64,000 bases of DNA from Desulfoluna spongiiphila (GCF_900101345.1 NZ_FMUX01000027.1:1-64000), one strand, 5' to 3'. Counted from the stretch's first letter, positions 7,520-16,734 are shown. Program-made: numbers and translations. Notes: generated by a model not told the origin, from the sequence alone.

Positions 7520-10500
7520 CTAATTTGCCATTCTGAAAATGACTTCACAAATGGGAATCTCCCATGCCTCGCATTTTAGTTTCTGAGCAAACGAGGGCTC
7601 AATGACGTCTTCGCGGGTGCGGCGGACCATGGCCACCACGGTGAGGGATTGGATGGCGGGAATGAGGGGGAGCCAGCGGGTTGCGCCTTCGGCCGAGAGG
7701 CGGGCGAGGATTTCTTGCCCTTTCCAGAGACCGGTGACGCCTTTGTGGTGGGCAAGGGTGAGGGCGTCGCCCACGGAGAGGGCTTCCAGGGTTTGGTGGA
7801 TGGGGGCCTGGGCGATTCGTTGTCCGGCGAAATCGAGGAAAAGCTGGTCCATGCCCAGGAGGTGGTAGCGCAGGTTGGGGAGAAGGGGGGCTGTGGGGGC
7901 GATGCTCGTCAGGTGGGGGGCTTGGGTTACGGGGGCGATGTGGGGATTTTCGCTTCCTGCCAACGTAAAGAGTGTCAGGGTCTCCATGGCGCGGGTCATG
8001 GCCACGTAGTAGAGGCGGCGCTCTTCTTCGAGATCGGCGGGGCGGTTCGGCCAGCCGCCGTCCAGGACAAAGACGTGCTTGAACTCAAGGCCCTTGGCCC
8101 CGTGGGCGGTGCTCAGGAAAATCCCCTTGCCGCTGCGTTTGTCCCGGCGCTCCTCACGGGCTGCGGTGTGGAGAAAGTCGATGAGGTAACCGGCCTGCTG
8201 GCTGGCCCCTGCGGTCTGGGCATCCCAGGCGCTTAACGTTTCGATGAGGAATCGGGACCCGAGGCTCTCCGGGGCGAGGAGGCCTTCCTTTTTCAGGTGC
8301 TCGGCCAGGGCCGTGGCCGTGAACCGTTCGGTTTTGTGGGCTTTCAGCCAGGCGGCGGCGCGGCGGAATTCCCGGGTGCGGGTGATGGAAAAGCCGGTGC
8401 CGCCGGACAGGGAAAGGGAGACGGGAAGGGGCGTGGTTTTTTCTTCTGGTGCGGGGGTGCCCAAGGCGGTGCGCACCAGGGAGAGGGGGGCGTGGTCCAT
8501 GCCCGTGCGGGCAAAGACGGCGATATCCGAAGGCGTGGTGTCCGGGTCCAGGGCGAGGATGCGCCGGATCTCTGCGGCCACGAACCGGGCCTGGTCCGAG
8601 AGGTTTTTTGCCTGCACCATGCGGACGTGGCCCTGGGTTTCGGGGTCGAGGGCCTCCCAGCGGCCCCCTTTGGGTGCGTCTTTCCGGGATGCGTCCACGG
8701 TGATGGGGACCTCGGTTTTCATGCGGCCATGGTTTTCGTTGATGAGGGCGTTGGCGGCCTCGATGATGCGGACTGTGGAGCGGTAGTTCTCCACCAAGTG
8801 GCTTGTTTCCGCCTGGTAGTCGCTCTGGAACTCTTTGATGTAGGCCACGCTGGCGTCCCGGAACCCGTAGATGGCCTGGTCGTCGTCTCCCACGGCAAAG
8901 AGGGACAGTTTGCCTTCGCCCTCCTTTTTGTTCTTTCCTGCCAATGCGGCCACCAGCTTGTACTGGCGGCCGTCGATGTCCTGATACTCATCCACCAGAA
9001 TATGCTCGATGCCGCCCAGCAGGCGCTCCCGTTGGGTGTCCGCCTCAATGCCTTCGGGGCCTACGCCTCCTTCCAGCATGGCCACGGCCTCGTCGATGAC
9101 CCCTTCCAGGGTCTGGCTGAGGCTTTCCCCTTTGCCTTCCGGGCTTCTGCCGGTGATGGCAAGGGCCAGGGCGTGGTAGGTCATCACCGAGATGCCCCGG
9201 GCCTGGTCTTCCACCAGGTCCCGGAGCCGTTTTCTCAGCTCCACGGCCGTGGCGTGGTTGAAGCAGAGAACAAGGATGGACTGGGGGCGGACCCGTTGGA
9301 CTTTGACCAGGTGGGCGCAGCGGTGGACGATGGTGCGGGTTTTACCGGAGCCGGGGCCTGCCAGGACCAGGCGGCTTTCGTCTGCAGGCGCCCTGACAAT
9401 GGCTTCCTGGGCCGGGTTGTGCAGGGCCTCGACAATGCGCTTGAACGAGGCCTCCCCCGTGGCCAGGGCCAGGAACTCCTCTTTGCCGGGGAAGTAGCGG
9501 TTGATAAAGGCCCGCTTGCCCAGGGTGAAGTAGGCCACCACCAGGTTCAGGGCGCGGCTCATCTTCTCCAGGCCCTGACGGGCGAACTCGTTCATCACGT
9601 GGACCTGGAAGGTGCGCTGGCCGTAGTGGTTCAGCAAGGGCTCAAAGTCTTTGTTGGCGTATTTTCGTCCCTTGGACGCCTCGGTGAGGCGAAGGGTCAT
9701 GGCCTGGCGAAAGACGGAGAGCCCTTTTTGCAGGGTGATCACCTCCTGCTCGTGGAGGAAGAGAAGCCCCCGGTCCATGGCGGCGAGCATTTTCTCCTCT
9801 TGCACATGGAGGTTGAGGTTCCGGCGCATGGCGTCGGCCATGTCGATGCTGGTGAACGAGGCCAGAAGGGCTCCCTGGGGCGCCTTTGCTCCGCCCACGG
9901 CCTCTGAGATCGCCTCCAGAAGGGTGTAGGCCAGGTTGTGGCGGCGCTCCATGATGGTGGCGATGGCGTTCCATTCCCGGTTGAGGCGCAGGCTGAAAAG
10001 ATTCTGGTACCGGTGGCGGATGTCCAGGCTTGCGCCCCCTTTTTCGCCCCGGCCGTCCATGCTGAGGCCCTTGATAAGGGATTGGATCAGGCCCGCCTTG
10101 GCCTCTTCGTGGCCGTCGGCCACCATCTTGCGGCAGAGATGGGTGATGGAAAGGGGCAGCCAGTCGTCCCCTTTTCCCTCGGAGTGCTCTTCCATGAGGG
10201 TCTTGAGCATGGCTTTTTCCAGGGCGCACCGGGCGTCCAGGGTGGCCTTGGACCGGTGCTGGCCTTTCACCGTGACCCAGGCGGTCATGGTGGCCCCTTT
10301 GGTGAGAAGGCCCGCTTCGGCCATCTGGTGGATCAGGGAAAGAACGCTGCGGGAATCGCTGAACATCTGTTTGTTGATTCCGGCGATGCTCCCCAACCCT
10401 TCGGCGATGCCGTCGGTGCTGAGGCCCTGGTCCGGGTCGGCGGTTGCAAACATGGCAAGGACCGCCTCCCAGAGGCGGCGGGTGGTCGCGGGCAGGTTGA

Positions 10501-12697
10501 GGCGATCCAGGTGGGCGGCGGTCTCCTCATCGCTTGCGTGCACGGGCTTGCCGTTGAAGACCGAGGTGCGGTTTTCGTTTCTCTGCACATAGCCCGACCG
10601 CTCCAGCCAGGAGATGGCCGCCTTCACCAGGGTGTCTCCCCGGTCCCCGGCGCTGTCGGAAAAGGAGAACTCCACGTTGTGGCGGCGCAGGAGCTCCCCC
10701 GTGGTCATCACCATCTCGCCGTCTGCCCCCTTTTTGGCGCTTGCCACCCGCAGCTCTTTCAAGATCTTGGTCATGTCGCTTTTGGTGAGTTCGGACAGGG
10801 CGTTGAACCCGAACTGGGTCTCGATGTCCTTGTCTGCGTAGAGCAGCACGCAGTGGGCTTTTTCCTGGTCCCGTCCGGCCCGGCCCGCCTCCTGGAGGTA
10901 GTTCTCTAAGGAGCCGGGGATGTCCGCGTGGATTACCAGGCGCACGTTGTCCTTGTCGATGCCCATACCAAAGGCGTTGGTGGCGGCGATGACCGGGGTT
11001 TCTCCGCTGGTAAACCGGTTCTGCACCTCTTTTTTCTCCGGGGCGGGCAGGGCCCCGTGGAAGGCGTCGGCCCGCCATCCGGCGGCGTTTAGCGCTTCGG
11101 CAAAGGCCAGGGTCCGCTTTCGCGTGGCGCAGTAGATGATGGCCGCCCCCTTTGGTGGAGAGCCCAGGTGGGTCTCCAGGAGGTGGAGGATGGCCTCCTC
11201 TTTTTCCGCCTCGGTGACCATCTGGATGTCAAAGGTGAGGTTTTCCCGCTCCACGCCCCCCTCAAACAGGGAGAGGGTGACATCCAGCTCGGTCTTGAAA
11301 TGGTCTGTGAGCTCTTTGATCACCTCTTTTTTGGCCGTTGCCGTGTAGCAGGTGACCTGGGGCGGGTTTTCGCCCTGGTGATTCTCCCGGATAAAGCGCG
11401 AGGCGTAGAGGTAGTCGGGCCGGAAGTCGTGGCCCCACTTGGAGAGGCAGTGTGCCTCGTCAAAGATCCAGCAGTCGATCTCCCGGGTGGCAAGGGTGTT
11501 TACCACGGATGGGTTCCGCAGCTGCTCCGGTGAGAGATAAAGGAGACCGATCTCCCCCATGCGCACCGCCTCCATCATGGCCCCGCGCTCCTGGGGGGTG
11601 AGCATGCCGTAGATGGCCCCCACCGCTTCGGTGCCCAGGCGCTCCTTGAGGTTGTCCACCTGGTCCTTCATCAAAGCCTGCAGGGGAGAGAGGATGACGG
11701 AGAGGACGCCCCGCCTCTGGTACCGCACCAGGGCCGGGAGCTGATAGCAAAGGGATTTCCCGCCCCCCGTGGGCAGGATGCCGAGCAGAGACTCCCCCTG
11801 CATGGCGGCCAGTACCAGGTCGTGCTGAAGGGGCCGCCCGTCGGGCAGGGGACGGAAGTCGGAAAACCCGAAATATTTTTCAAGCTGGGTGCGGGGGTTG
11901 TGCACGGCATCGCAGTAAGGACAATTTTCCTTACCACAGGGCGTCTCCCGGAGTTCGCTGAGGATGTTTTTGACCCCGGGGTAGCTGTGGCGGACCCAGG
12001 AGGGTAGCACCGAGTTGCCCTCGGCCACCGTGAGCCACGCCAGGGCATAAGCGGCGCAGAGCCAGAAGTCGGGCATGGACGAGAGCCCTTGGAGCCACCC
12101 TTGCCCATGGGGGCAGACCCGCCCTTCGGCCACGGAGAAGAGAAGTTCTAAAGCCTCGGTGTCCGAGAGGTTTGCCTCCACCGCATCGCTGCCGAAGAGG
12201 GCGGCCATGGTGTTGTGATGGCCTCCGGCGCGGGCAAAGGCGTGGGCGTAAAATCCGGGGAGAAGGATGTTGCCTTCCCCCATGTGCCCGAAGCTCTCCA
12301 GTTCATCGGCCAGCAGGTTGGCCGAAAGACGGGCGTCGGCAACGGGGTTGTTGCGGCTGGCCGAAACGAGTTTGTAGTCCTTCACCAGTCGGTGGTACGG
12401 GTTTTCGGGAAAAGCCAGGGGGGAGAGGATCAGGGTGTCGATGACTGGCAGGGCAAAAAGGGAAAGTTTTTCGTTTTTGCATTGAAGCAGGGGCAGGTCG
12501 TGGCGGCAGATGTTGTGGCCGGCAAGGGCCGAAGCTCCCCGGCAGAAATCGTCCAGCTCGGCGAGAACGCCGGGCATGGCAGCGCCGGTCTTGGAGAAGA
12601 CAGCATCCCCCCGCACCGCCCCCACATCGAGAATGGTCCCGTCCGGGTGGGCTTCCAGGTCAAGATAGACAACGTCGCTCAGAAGAAGATCGCTCAT
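7520..12697 (-). CDS. Exonuclease-RecQ-UvrD fusion helicase, 1725 residues
   Basis: One polypeptide with three DNA-processing modules. Residues 1-220 look like a DEDD 3'-5' exonuclease (VVYLDLEAH, AGHNICRHDLPLL, ADARLSANLL). About residues 260-640 form a RecQ-type SF2 helicase, with CPYC motif, Walker A LPTGGGKSLCYQLP (near 307), FDEAHCLSKWGHDFRP (near 414) and motif VI YLQEAGRAGRDQE. About 1100-1700 form a UvrD/Rep SF1 helicase: LAGPGSGKTRT (near 1117), VDEYQDIDG, VGDDDQAIYGFRD, STAHGAKGLEF, YVAMTRA. The ATG at 12697 starts the exonuclease domain directly; the 111-residue upstream extension lies in repeat DNA. It has no operon partner. It probably acts in recombination, stalled-fork repair or foreign-DNA processing. 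All catalytic motifs look intact. Confidence 0.9.
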   Translation of the reverse strand: MSDLLLSDVVYLDLEAHPDGTILDVGAVRGDAVFSKTGAAMPGVLAELDDFCRGASALAGHNICRHDLPLLQCKNEKLSLFALPVIDTLILSPLAFPENPYHRLVKDYKLVSASRNNPVADARLSANLLADELESFGHMGEGNILLPGFYAHAFARAGGHHNTMAALFGSDAVEANLSDTEALELLFSVAEGRVCPHGQGWLQGLSSMPDFWLCAAYALAWLTVAEGNSVLPSWVRHSYPGVKNILSELRETPCGKENCPYCDAVHNPRTQLEKYFGFSDFRPLPDGRPLQHDLVLAAMQGESLLGILPTGGGKSLCYQLPALVRYQRRGVLSVILSPLQALMKDQVDNLKERLGTEAVGAIYGMLTPQERGAMMEAVRMGEIGLLYLSPEQLRNPSVVNTLATREIDCWIFDEAHCLSKWGHDFRPDYLYASRFIRENHQGENPPQVTCYTATAKKEVIKELTDHFKTELDVTLSLFEGGVERENLTFDIQMVTEAEKEEAILHLLETHLGSPPKGAAIIYCATRKRTLAFAEALNAAGWRADAFHGALPAPEKKEVQNRFTSGETPVIAATNAFGMGIDKDNVRLVIHADIPGSLENYLQEAGRAGRDQEKAHCVLLYADKDIETQFGFNALSELTKSDMTKILKELRVASAKKGADGEMVMTTGELLRRHNVEFSFSDSAGDRGDTLVKAAISWLERSGYVQRNENRTSVFNGKPVHASDEETAAHLDRLNLPATTRRLWEAVLAMFATADPDQGLSTDGIAEGLGSIAGINKQMFSDSRSVLSLIHQMAEAGLLTKGATMTAWVTVKGQHRSKATLDARCALEKAMLKTLMEEHSEGKGDDWLPLSITHLCRKMVADGHEEAKAGLIQSLIKGLSMDGRGEKGGASLDIRHRYQNLFSLRLNREWNAIATIMERRHNLAYTLLEAISEAVGGAKAPQGALLASFTSIDMADAMRRNLNLHVQEEKMLAAMDRGLLFLHEQEVITLQKGLSVFRQAMTLRLTEASKGRKYANKDFEPLLNHYGQRTFQVHVMNEFARQGLEKMSRALNLVVAYFTLGKRAFINRYFPGKEEFLALATGEASFKRIVEALHNPAQEAIVRAPADESRLVLAGPGSGKTRTIVHRCAHLVKVQRVRPQSILVLCFNHATAVELRKRLRDLVEDQARGISVMTYHALALAITGRSPEGKGESLSQTLEGVIDEAVAMLEGGVGPEGIEADTQRERLLGGIEHILVDEYQDIDGRQYKLVAALAGKNKKEGEGKLSLFAVGDDDQAIYGFRDASVAYIKEFQSDYQAETSHLVENYRSTVRIIEAANALINENHGRMKTEVPITVDASRKDAPKGGRWEALDPETQGHVRMVQAKNLSDQARFVAAEIRRILALDPDTTPSDIAVFARTGMDHAPLSLVRTALGTPAPEEKTTPLPVSLSLSGGTGFSITRTREFRRAAAWLKAHKTERFTATALAEHLKKEGLLAPESLGSRFLIETLSAWDAQTAGASQQAGYLIDFLHTAAREERRDKRSGKGIFLSTAHGAKGLEFKHVFVLDGGWPNRPADLEEERRLYYVAMTRAMETLTLFTLAGSENPHIAPVTQAPHLTSIAPTAPLLPNLRYHLLGMDQLFLDFAGQRIAQAPIHQTLEALSVGDALTLAHHKGVTGLWKGQEILARLSAEGATRWLPLIPAIQSLTVVAMVRRTREDVIEPSFAQKLKCEAWEIPICEVIFRMAN

Positions 12698-13151
12698 GGG
12701 GTTGCCGCTTTCATATGTATATAAGGTTTCGCACCGGTTGGCGTAACGCGAACCACCGGCCTTTCGTCCATGCAACCCCGTTTCGGGGCTCCGATTGATC
12801 AAAACCACCGGACCTTTCGGGGTTTCGCGGTGCGCACGGCGCACCCAACGAAGTGGCATCTCGTTGGGGCGGCGCGTAGGGTGCGGCCCCCGCACCGATT
12901 GGCGTATCGCAAGCATCCGGCCCCGCGCCAATTCAAAACCACTTCGAGTTCCGCCCTTAGACCTTAACCTATCCCCTCTTACCCATTTCCTATCTCCTGC
13001 TTTATTACGCTTCCCTCCAAAGATCAACATGTCAGCTTTTTGTTACCGGAAGGGTGCAGCTGCATAAAGAAAAATGCGCCATGTTTTTATGGCACCGCAT
13101 CCAAAAGCTTGCGATATCAGCGGTATGTTCCCGCTGGGTTGAAATAGAATC

Positions 13152-13166
13152 ATCAGTTGAACTGAT
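13152..13166. promoter_or_regulatory. Palindrome upstream of sigma-54 promoter (candidate activator site)
   Basis: ATCAGTT-G-AACTGAT is a perfect 7-bp inverted repeat with one central base, centred about 55 bp upstream of the -24 element at 13214. A second inverted repeat, CAGCGG/CCGCTG, lies at 13118-13136. Enhancer-binding proteins usually bind such dyads upstream of -24/-12 promoters. The regulator at 19026 is a plausible ligand, but this is inference. Confidence 0.45.
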
Positions 13167-13211
13167 TAAGATGATAAGGAAAAAGGTAAAAAAACGGTGC
13201 TCCGTCCTTTT

Positions 13212-13228
13212 TTGGCACGCAGTTTGTA
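13212..13228 (+). promoter_or_regulatory. Sigma-54 (-24/-12) promoter for TSUP transporter
   Basis: TTGGCACGCAGTTTGTA matches the consensus TTGGCACG-N4-TTGCA with exact 10-bp spacing between GG (13214-13215) and the -12 dinucleotide, which is GT instead of GC. It lies about 100 bp ahead of the transporter start at 13327. Two sigma-54 activators are encoded in the window, one on the same strand 5.7 kb downstream. Confidence 0.65.
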
Positions 13229-13326
13229 ATACCGAGCACCAAGAGAATAAATGAAGATCATCAATTAAATTTGATGAACCACTGTTGTTTAATAAAGCGT
13301 TTTATTCGTGTTTGGAGGATGTTGCG

Positions 13327-14991
13327 ATGCGTGTTAAGGGACGAATTCTAATGATGGCCGTGCTGACCGGCTTGATGCTTATGTGGTGCGCAACCTCGTT
13401 TGCGGCGCCGGAGGTAACCATTGAAACCCCGACTCCCAAGGCCGGGGACACCCTGGAAGTGAAGGGTAAGATCGCCCCAGGTGAAGACCTCTACCTGGTG
13501 GTGAGCTCTTCCGAGCTGTTCAAGGCCGAGGACTCCATCGGCTCCCAGGAAGCGGCCAAGCTTGGCAAAAAATTCGGCGACACCGAGATTCCCCCGGTGT
13601 TCTATGCCGTAACCAGCAACCCCGCAGCCCTGGCCACCCCCAAGGTGGTCTCCAAGGGCAAGTGGGTAGCCCCTTTTAAATGGGACATCGAGGTTAACAA
13701 GATCAACGCCTGGGAGACCATTCCCGAGGACGTAAAGGGCAAGCTCGGGGCCGTGAAGACTTCCGATCAGTGGAAGTTCCTCACCTTCACCCACGAGAAC
13801 AAGTTCGGGATCAACACCGTCTCCAAAGAGCGCCCCATCGGCGGCGGCAACGCCCGCATGGTCATGGGTGGCGACACCTCCAAGAGCTGGAACAAAGACG
13901 TGGCTGTAGCCCTGGACAAGGCCACCGGCGAGTTTACCGCCTCCTTTAAAGTGAGCAAGCGTATCGCCCCGGAGACCTCCCTGGACGTTTTCGTCAACGG
14001 CGAGAAAGCCGGTGACGTCTCCGTTCAGAAGCGCGGCTTTTACTTCCGCATCGGCGGCACTTACATGAACCCCCTGGTTGTGTTCTTAGGGGCCCTTGTC
14101 ATCGGGTGCATGTTCGTCATCGTAGGGGCCGCAGGTGGCCTGTTCACCGCAGCCTTCCAGATCACCGTCATCGGGACCCAGGGCATGGTGGGTGTCAACG
14201 CCGCCAACGCCGTGAAGCCCACCAACCTCTTTCTCACCCTCTGCTCTCCCATTACCGGGGTCTACTCCTACTTTAAAGAGGGGCGTTTTGCCTGGCCCGT
14301 GGCCCTTTTCTTCGTCACCGGTATTTTGCTGGGTGCCTTCTGGATCGGTCCCACATACTCTGCCAAGTACCTTCCCATGAAGGCGTACAAGTTCTACCTG
14401 GGCTTCTTCTGCCTCGTTCTGTTCATCAAGCTCTGGTACGAATCAACCCAGAAATCCATCAACAAAAACAAGGCCGTTAAAGCCATCGTCAAGAAGTTCG
14501 ACATGGAAATGGCCGCTGCCAAGAAAGAGGGCCGTGCCGCTGAAATGGGCAAGGTCGCCCTGGAAAAAGGGTGGCATGCCACCAACATCAGCTTTACTTT
14601 CTGGGGGGAAGCCTTCCGCGCCAACCCCGTGGCTCTTTTCTTCGGCGGTATCCTCATCGGCTGCATCGCCTCGGCCTTCGGTGTGGGCGGCGGGTTCATG
14701 CTCGTGCCCTTCATGACCACCGTCATGGGCTATCCCATGTACCTGGCCGTTCCCATCTCCCTGTGCGGCACCTTCGGAACCTCCGTGGGCGGCATCTCCC
14801 GCTACATCCTTTCCGGTTACTCTCCGGACTGGATCATGGCGGCCCTCATTGCCGTTGGGGCCATCATGGGCGGCAAGATCGGGCCCAAGATTCAGAAGAA
14901 ACTGCCGGAAATCTTTTTGAAACGCGCTCTGGCATTGATTCTTCTCATCGTATTTCTTAAGTATACCAATGCGATTCCCTTCCTCCGGTAG
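13327..14991 (+). CDS. TauE/SafE (TSUP) family sulfite/sulfonate exporter with periplasmic domain
   Basis: 554 residues from ATG 13327, chosen because GGAGG lies 7 nt upstream and because it opens a clean signal peptide (MRVKGRILMMAVLTGLMLMW ... SFAAPE). Residues about 28-245 form an extracytoplasmic beta-rich domain rich in Lys and Pro. The rest is polytopic: at least seven hydrophobic helices, with the two TSUP glycine-rich repeats IVGAAGGLFTAAFQ and ASAFGVGGGFMLVPFMTT that line the transport path. The family moves sulfite, sulfonates or other anions. The N-terminal extension is larger than in minimal TauE proteins and may capture substrate. A hairpin follows, then a DUF169 gene, likely in the same transcription unit. 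Expression probably depends on sigma-54. Confidence 0.87.
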   Translation: MRVKGRILMMAVLTGLMLMWCATSFAAPEVTIETPTPKAGDTLEVKGKIAPGEDLYLVVSSSELFKAEDSIGSQEAAKLGKKFGDTEIPPVFYAVTSNPAALATPKVVSKGKWVAPFKWDIEVNKINAWETIPEDVKGKLGAVKTSDQWKFLTFTHENKFGINTVSKERPIGGGNARMVMGGDTSKSWNKDVAVALDKATGEFTASFKVSKRIAPETSLDVFVNGEKAGDVSVQKRGFYFRIGGTYMNPLVVFLGALVIGCMFVIVGAAGGLFTAAFQITVIGTQGMVGVNAANAVKPTNLFLTLCSPITGVYSYFKEGRFAWPVALFFVTGILLGAFWIGPTYSAKYLPMKAYKFYLGFFCLVLFIKLWYESTQKSINKNKAVKAIVKKFDMEMAAAKKEGRAAEMGKVALEKGWHATNISFTFWGEAFRANPVALFFGGILIGCIASAFGVGGGFMLVPFMTTVMGYPMYLAVPISLCGTFGTSVGGISRYILSGYSPDWIMAALIAVGAIMGGKIGPKIQKKLPEIFLKRALALILLIVFLKYTNAIPFLR

Positions 14992-15026
14992 GTAAGGGCG
15001 GCTCTCTTAAAAAAATATAACCACAC

Positions 15027-15048
15027 GGCCCCCGGCACGTTGGGGGCC
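15027..15048 (+). terminator. GC-rich hairpin between transporter and DUF169 gene
   Basis: GGCCCCC (15027-15033) pairs perfectly with GGGGGCC (15042-15048) across an 8-nt loop. Only TT follows, so it is more likely a partial terminator or mRNA-stabilising hairpin between the two genes than a full stop. Confidence 0.45.
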
Positions 15049-15071
15049 TTAAGTCATCACGAGGTTTTGCC

Positions 15072-15854
15072 ATGAACTATACAGAAGCCCACAACGCCTT
15101 TATCTGGAACTTTCGCCTGGATTACGACCCCGTCGGCATTCGCTACATCTTTGACGAAGACGAGATTGAAAGCCTTCCCGTGACCCATAAATCCAAGGCC
15201 AAGATCTCCTACTGCATGTACCTGGCCGCAGCCCGCTCCGCGCGCCACAGCCTCTTCATGCCCCCGGATCGCCTCCAGTGCAAAAACGCCCAGCCGGTTT
15301 TCGGCTTTCGCGACCTCACACGTGAGGTGGACGGCAAGAACCACGAGAAATATCTCCTCGACCCGGATCTTTCCTGGCAGGCTCCCCAGGAGAAGGCCAG
15401 GCTCGACGTGGGTGCCTGCAAGGGCATCTTCATGGCGCCCCTGGACAAATTCGACGAGGCGGGCCTTGAGCCCCACGTGGTCTTTATGATGGTGGTACCC
15501 TTCCAGGCCTACCATATCATGAACGATTACATGGGCGGCACCGGCAAGTGCAACCTGCCCCTGTTCTGCACCCCCAACTCCGCGGTGTGCTCGGGCAGTG
15601 TCTACGCCTACAAGAACAACACCCTGAACATGACCACCATGTGCGCGGGCTCCAAGGCTTCCGGTAAGACCGAGATGAACTACATGAACGTCTTTGTCCC
15701 CGGCAACCAGATTCTGGACACCGCGGCTCAGCTCCAAAAACGCATCGAAACCACCGGCGGCCCCTCCCTTCTCGGCAAGGGTGGTCAGGCCTGGCCGGGC
15801 CTCGATGTCTGCTCGGGCTGCCCCATGGTCAAGTTTGAAGAGGTTGAGAAGTAA
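15072..15854 (+). CDS. DUF169 family protein
   Basis: 260 residues, beginning MNYTEAHNAFIWNFRLDYDPVGIRYIFDEDE. Features typical of DUF169 are the early P-V-G-I/V motif, a C-x-Y-L-A-A-A-R segment (YCMYLAAARSARHS), and a C-terminal run CSGCPM. It has eight cysteines, several in a central C-NLPLFC-TPNSAVCSGS stretch, so a metal or redox role is possible. DUF169 proteins are common in anaerobes but have no settled function. It sits 80 nt after the TSUP transporter and probably shares its regulation, hinting at a role linked to the transported sulfur compound. No signal peptide. Confidence 0.8.
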   Translation: MNYTEAHNAFIWNFRLDYDPVGIRYIFDEDEIESLPVTHKSKAKISYCMYLAAARSARHSLFMPPDRLQCKNAQPVFGFRDLTREVDGKNHEKYLLDPDLSWQAPQEKARLDVGACKGIFMAPLDKFDEAGLEPHVVFMMVVPFQAYHIMNDYMGGTGKCNLPLFCTPNSAVCSGSVYAYKNNTLNMTTMCAGSKASGKTEMNYMNVFVPGNQILDTAAQLQKRIETTGGPSLLGKGGQAWPGLDVCSGCPMVKFEEVEK

Positions 15855-15894
15855 GCTCGGAAAAGAAGGACTCCGCCACGCATCAGGCTCGGTT

Positions 15895-15925
15895 GCGAGA
15901 CGAGTCGCCCGTCGACTCGTCTCGC
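15895..15925. repeat. Perfect 13-bp inverted repeat
   Basis: GCGAGACGAGTCG (15895-15907) and its exact complement (15913-15925) flank a 5-nt loop, 40 nt after the DUF169 stop. No T-run follows directly; a true terminator stands 32 nt further on. It may block 3' exonucleases or bind a dimeric protein. Confidence 0.6.
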
Positions 15926-15956
15926 ATCGGAATGCCATCGGCATGCAAAATGGAGC

Positions 15957-15980
15957 GCCGCACTCCCGTGCGGCTTTTTT
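15957..15980 (+). terminator. Rho-independent terminator (repeat family D)
   Basis: GCCGCAC-TCCC-GTGCGGC followed by six T. The same stem and flanking GGAGC recur at 27604-27632 and 47802-47824, so this terminator is part of a dispersed repeat. It ends the transporter/DUF169 unit. Confidence 0.8.
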
Positions 15981-16065
15981 CGTTTCCAGGCAGAGCCTGG
16001 CTGCGAGTGTGCCTTCCGGGATATCGGGGTAACCCCGCTTTCCGGAAGCAAGGTTTGAGGTGTTT

Positions 16066-16659
16066 ATGGATGCATTGAACGACATACTGGACCTGGCCGC
16101 CGACTGGATCTTTGGCGGGGTGGTGATCCCCCTGATGAAGGCCCTGGCCTCTCTCATCAGCCTCTGTTTTGCTCCCCTGTCAGGGGCCTCGCCCGCCCTG
16201 CAGGTGTGCGTGGCGGCCCTGGTAGGGGCCCTGCTCTCCATGGGCCTTACCCGCATGAGAAAGGGCAAGGCAGGCACGACTGCCGCAAAGCGGTTCAAAG
16301 AGCGCCTCTCCGCAAAGCAGCAGGCCCGGGAGATTGATGACAAAACAGTGCGAAGTGCGGTATACAAGGGGTTGGACCGTGAAGCCGACGAAGCCTATGA
16401 ACACCTGATGCTCGACAAGTTTTTCGAGATGGGGATCACCTACCTTTTTCCCATGTTCCTCTTTCTGCTCTGGGTCGAATACCACGCCTTTACGCCGGAC
16501 CACCTGGAAGCGCTGACCGGAAGCCGCGGGCTCATGCTGCCGGGCATTTCCCAGGCCATCGGGGCCGGGGCGCTTTACCTGTACCTCTACAACGTGACGT
16601 TGATTACCACGGCGTTGGGGCGGTGGGGGGTGAAGAAGGTGAAAGGCAATAAGGGCTAA
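16066..16659 (+). CDS. Integral membrane protein, unknown, with central coiled coil
   Basis: 197 residues from ATG 16066, which has GAGG 5 nt upstream. Two hydrophobic segments near residues 15-60, a long charged stretch of about 60 residues (KRFKERLSAKQQAREIDDK and following) likely to be helical or coiled coil on one side of the membrane, then two more hydrophobic segments (YLFPMFLFLLWVEY, GALYLYLYNVTLIT). The layout, helix then cytosolic coiled coil then helices, recalls DUF106/EMC3-like Oxa1 superfamily proteins, but no signature was confirmed. It lies alone between a terminator and tandem repeats. Confidence 0.6.
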   Translation: MDALNDILDLAADWIFGGVVIPLMKALASLISLCFAPLSGASPALQVCVAALVGALLSMGLTRMRKGKAGTTAAKRFKERLSAKQQAREIDDKTVRSAVYKGLDREADEAYEHLMLDKFFEMGITYLFPMFLFLLWVEYHAFTPDHLEALTGSRGLMLPGISQAIGAGALYLYLYNVTLITTALGRWGVKKVKGNKG

Positions 16660-16728
16660 AGGGGAAAGGCTAAAGGCAAAAGGCTAAAGGCAAAAGGCTA
16701 AAGGCAAAAGGCTAAGGGCTAAAGGTGA
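16649..16728. repeat. Short imperfect tandem repeat AAAGGCTAAAGGC
   Basis: Right after the membrane-protein stop, a roughly 14-bp unit (AAGGCTAAAGGCAA) recurs about three times with flanking partial copies ending CTAAGGGCTAAAGG. It is purine-rich on the plus strand and related to the CCCTTAG heptamer array at 18956-19009 in complement. Confidence 0.7.
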
Positions 16729-16734
16729 AATTTT

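Larger units (their letters stand above)
12698..13326. other. Intergenic region: repeat A copies, then transporter promoter region
   Basis: The first half (12727-12915) holds two family A repeats, the second nearly colinear with 5575-5690. The second half (13080-13326) becomes AT-richer and carries the regulatory region of the downstream transporter: paired palindromes, a -24/-12 promoter and a GGAGG ribosome site at 13315-13319. A 66-codon frame here overlaps the promoter and is probably not a gene. Confidence 0.6.

Noticed and set aside
13054..13254. 66-codon frame upstream of the TSUP transporter
   Set aside because: No ribosome site, overlaps the dyads and the sigma-54 promoter.
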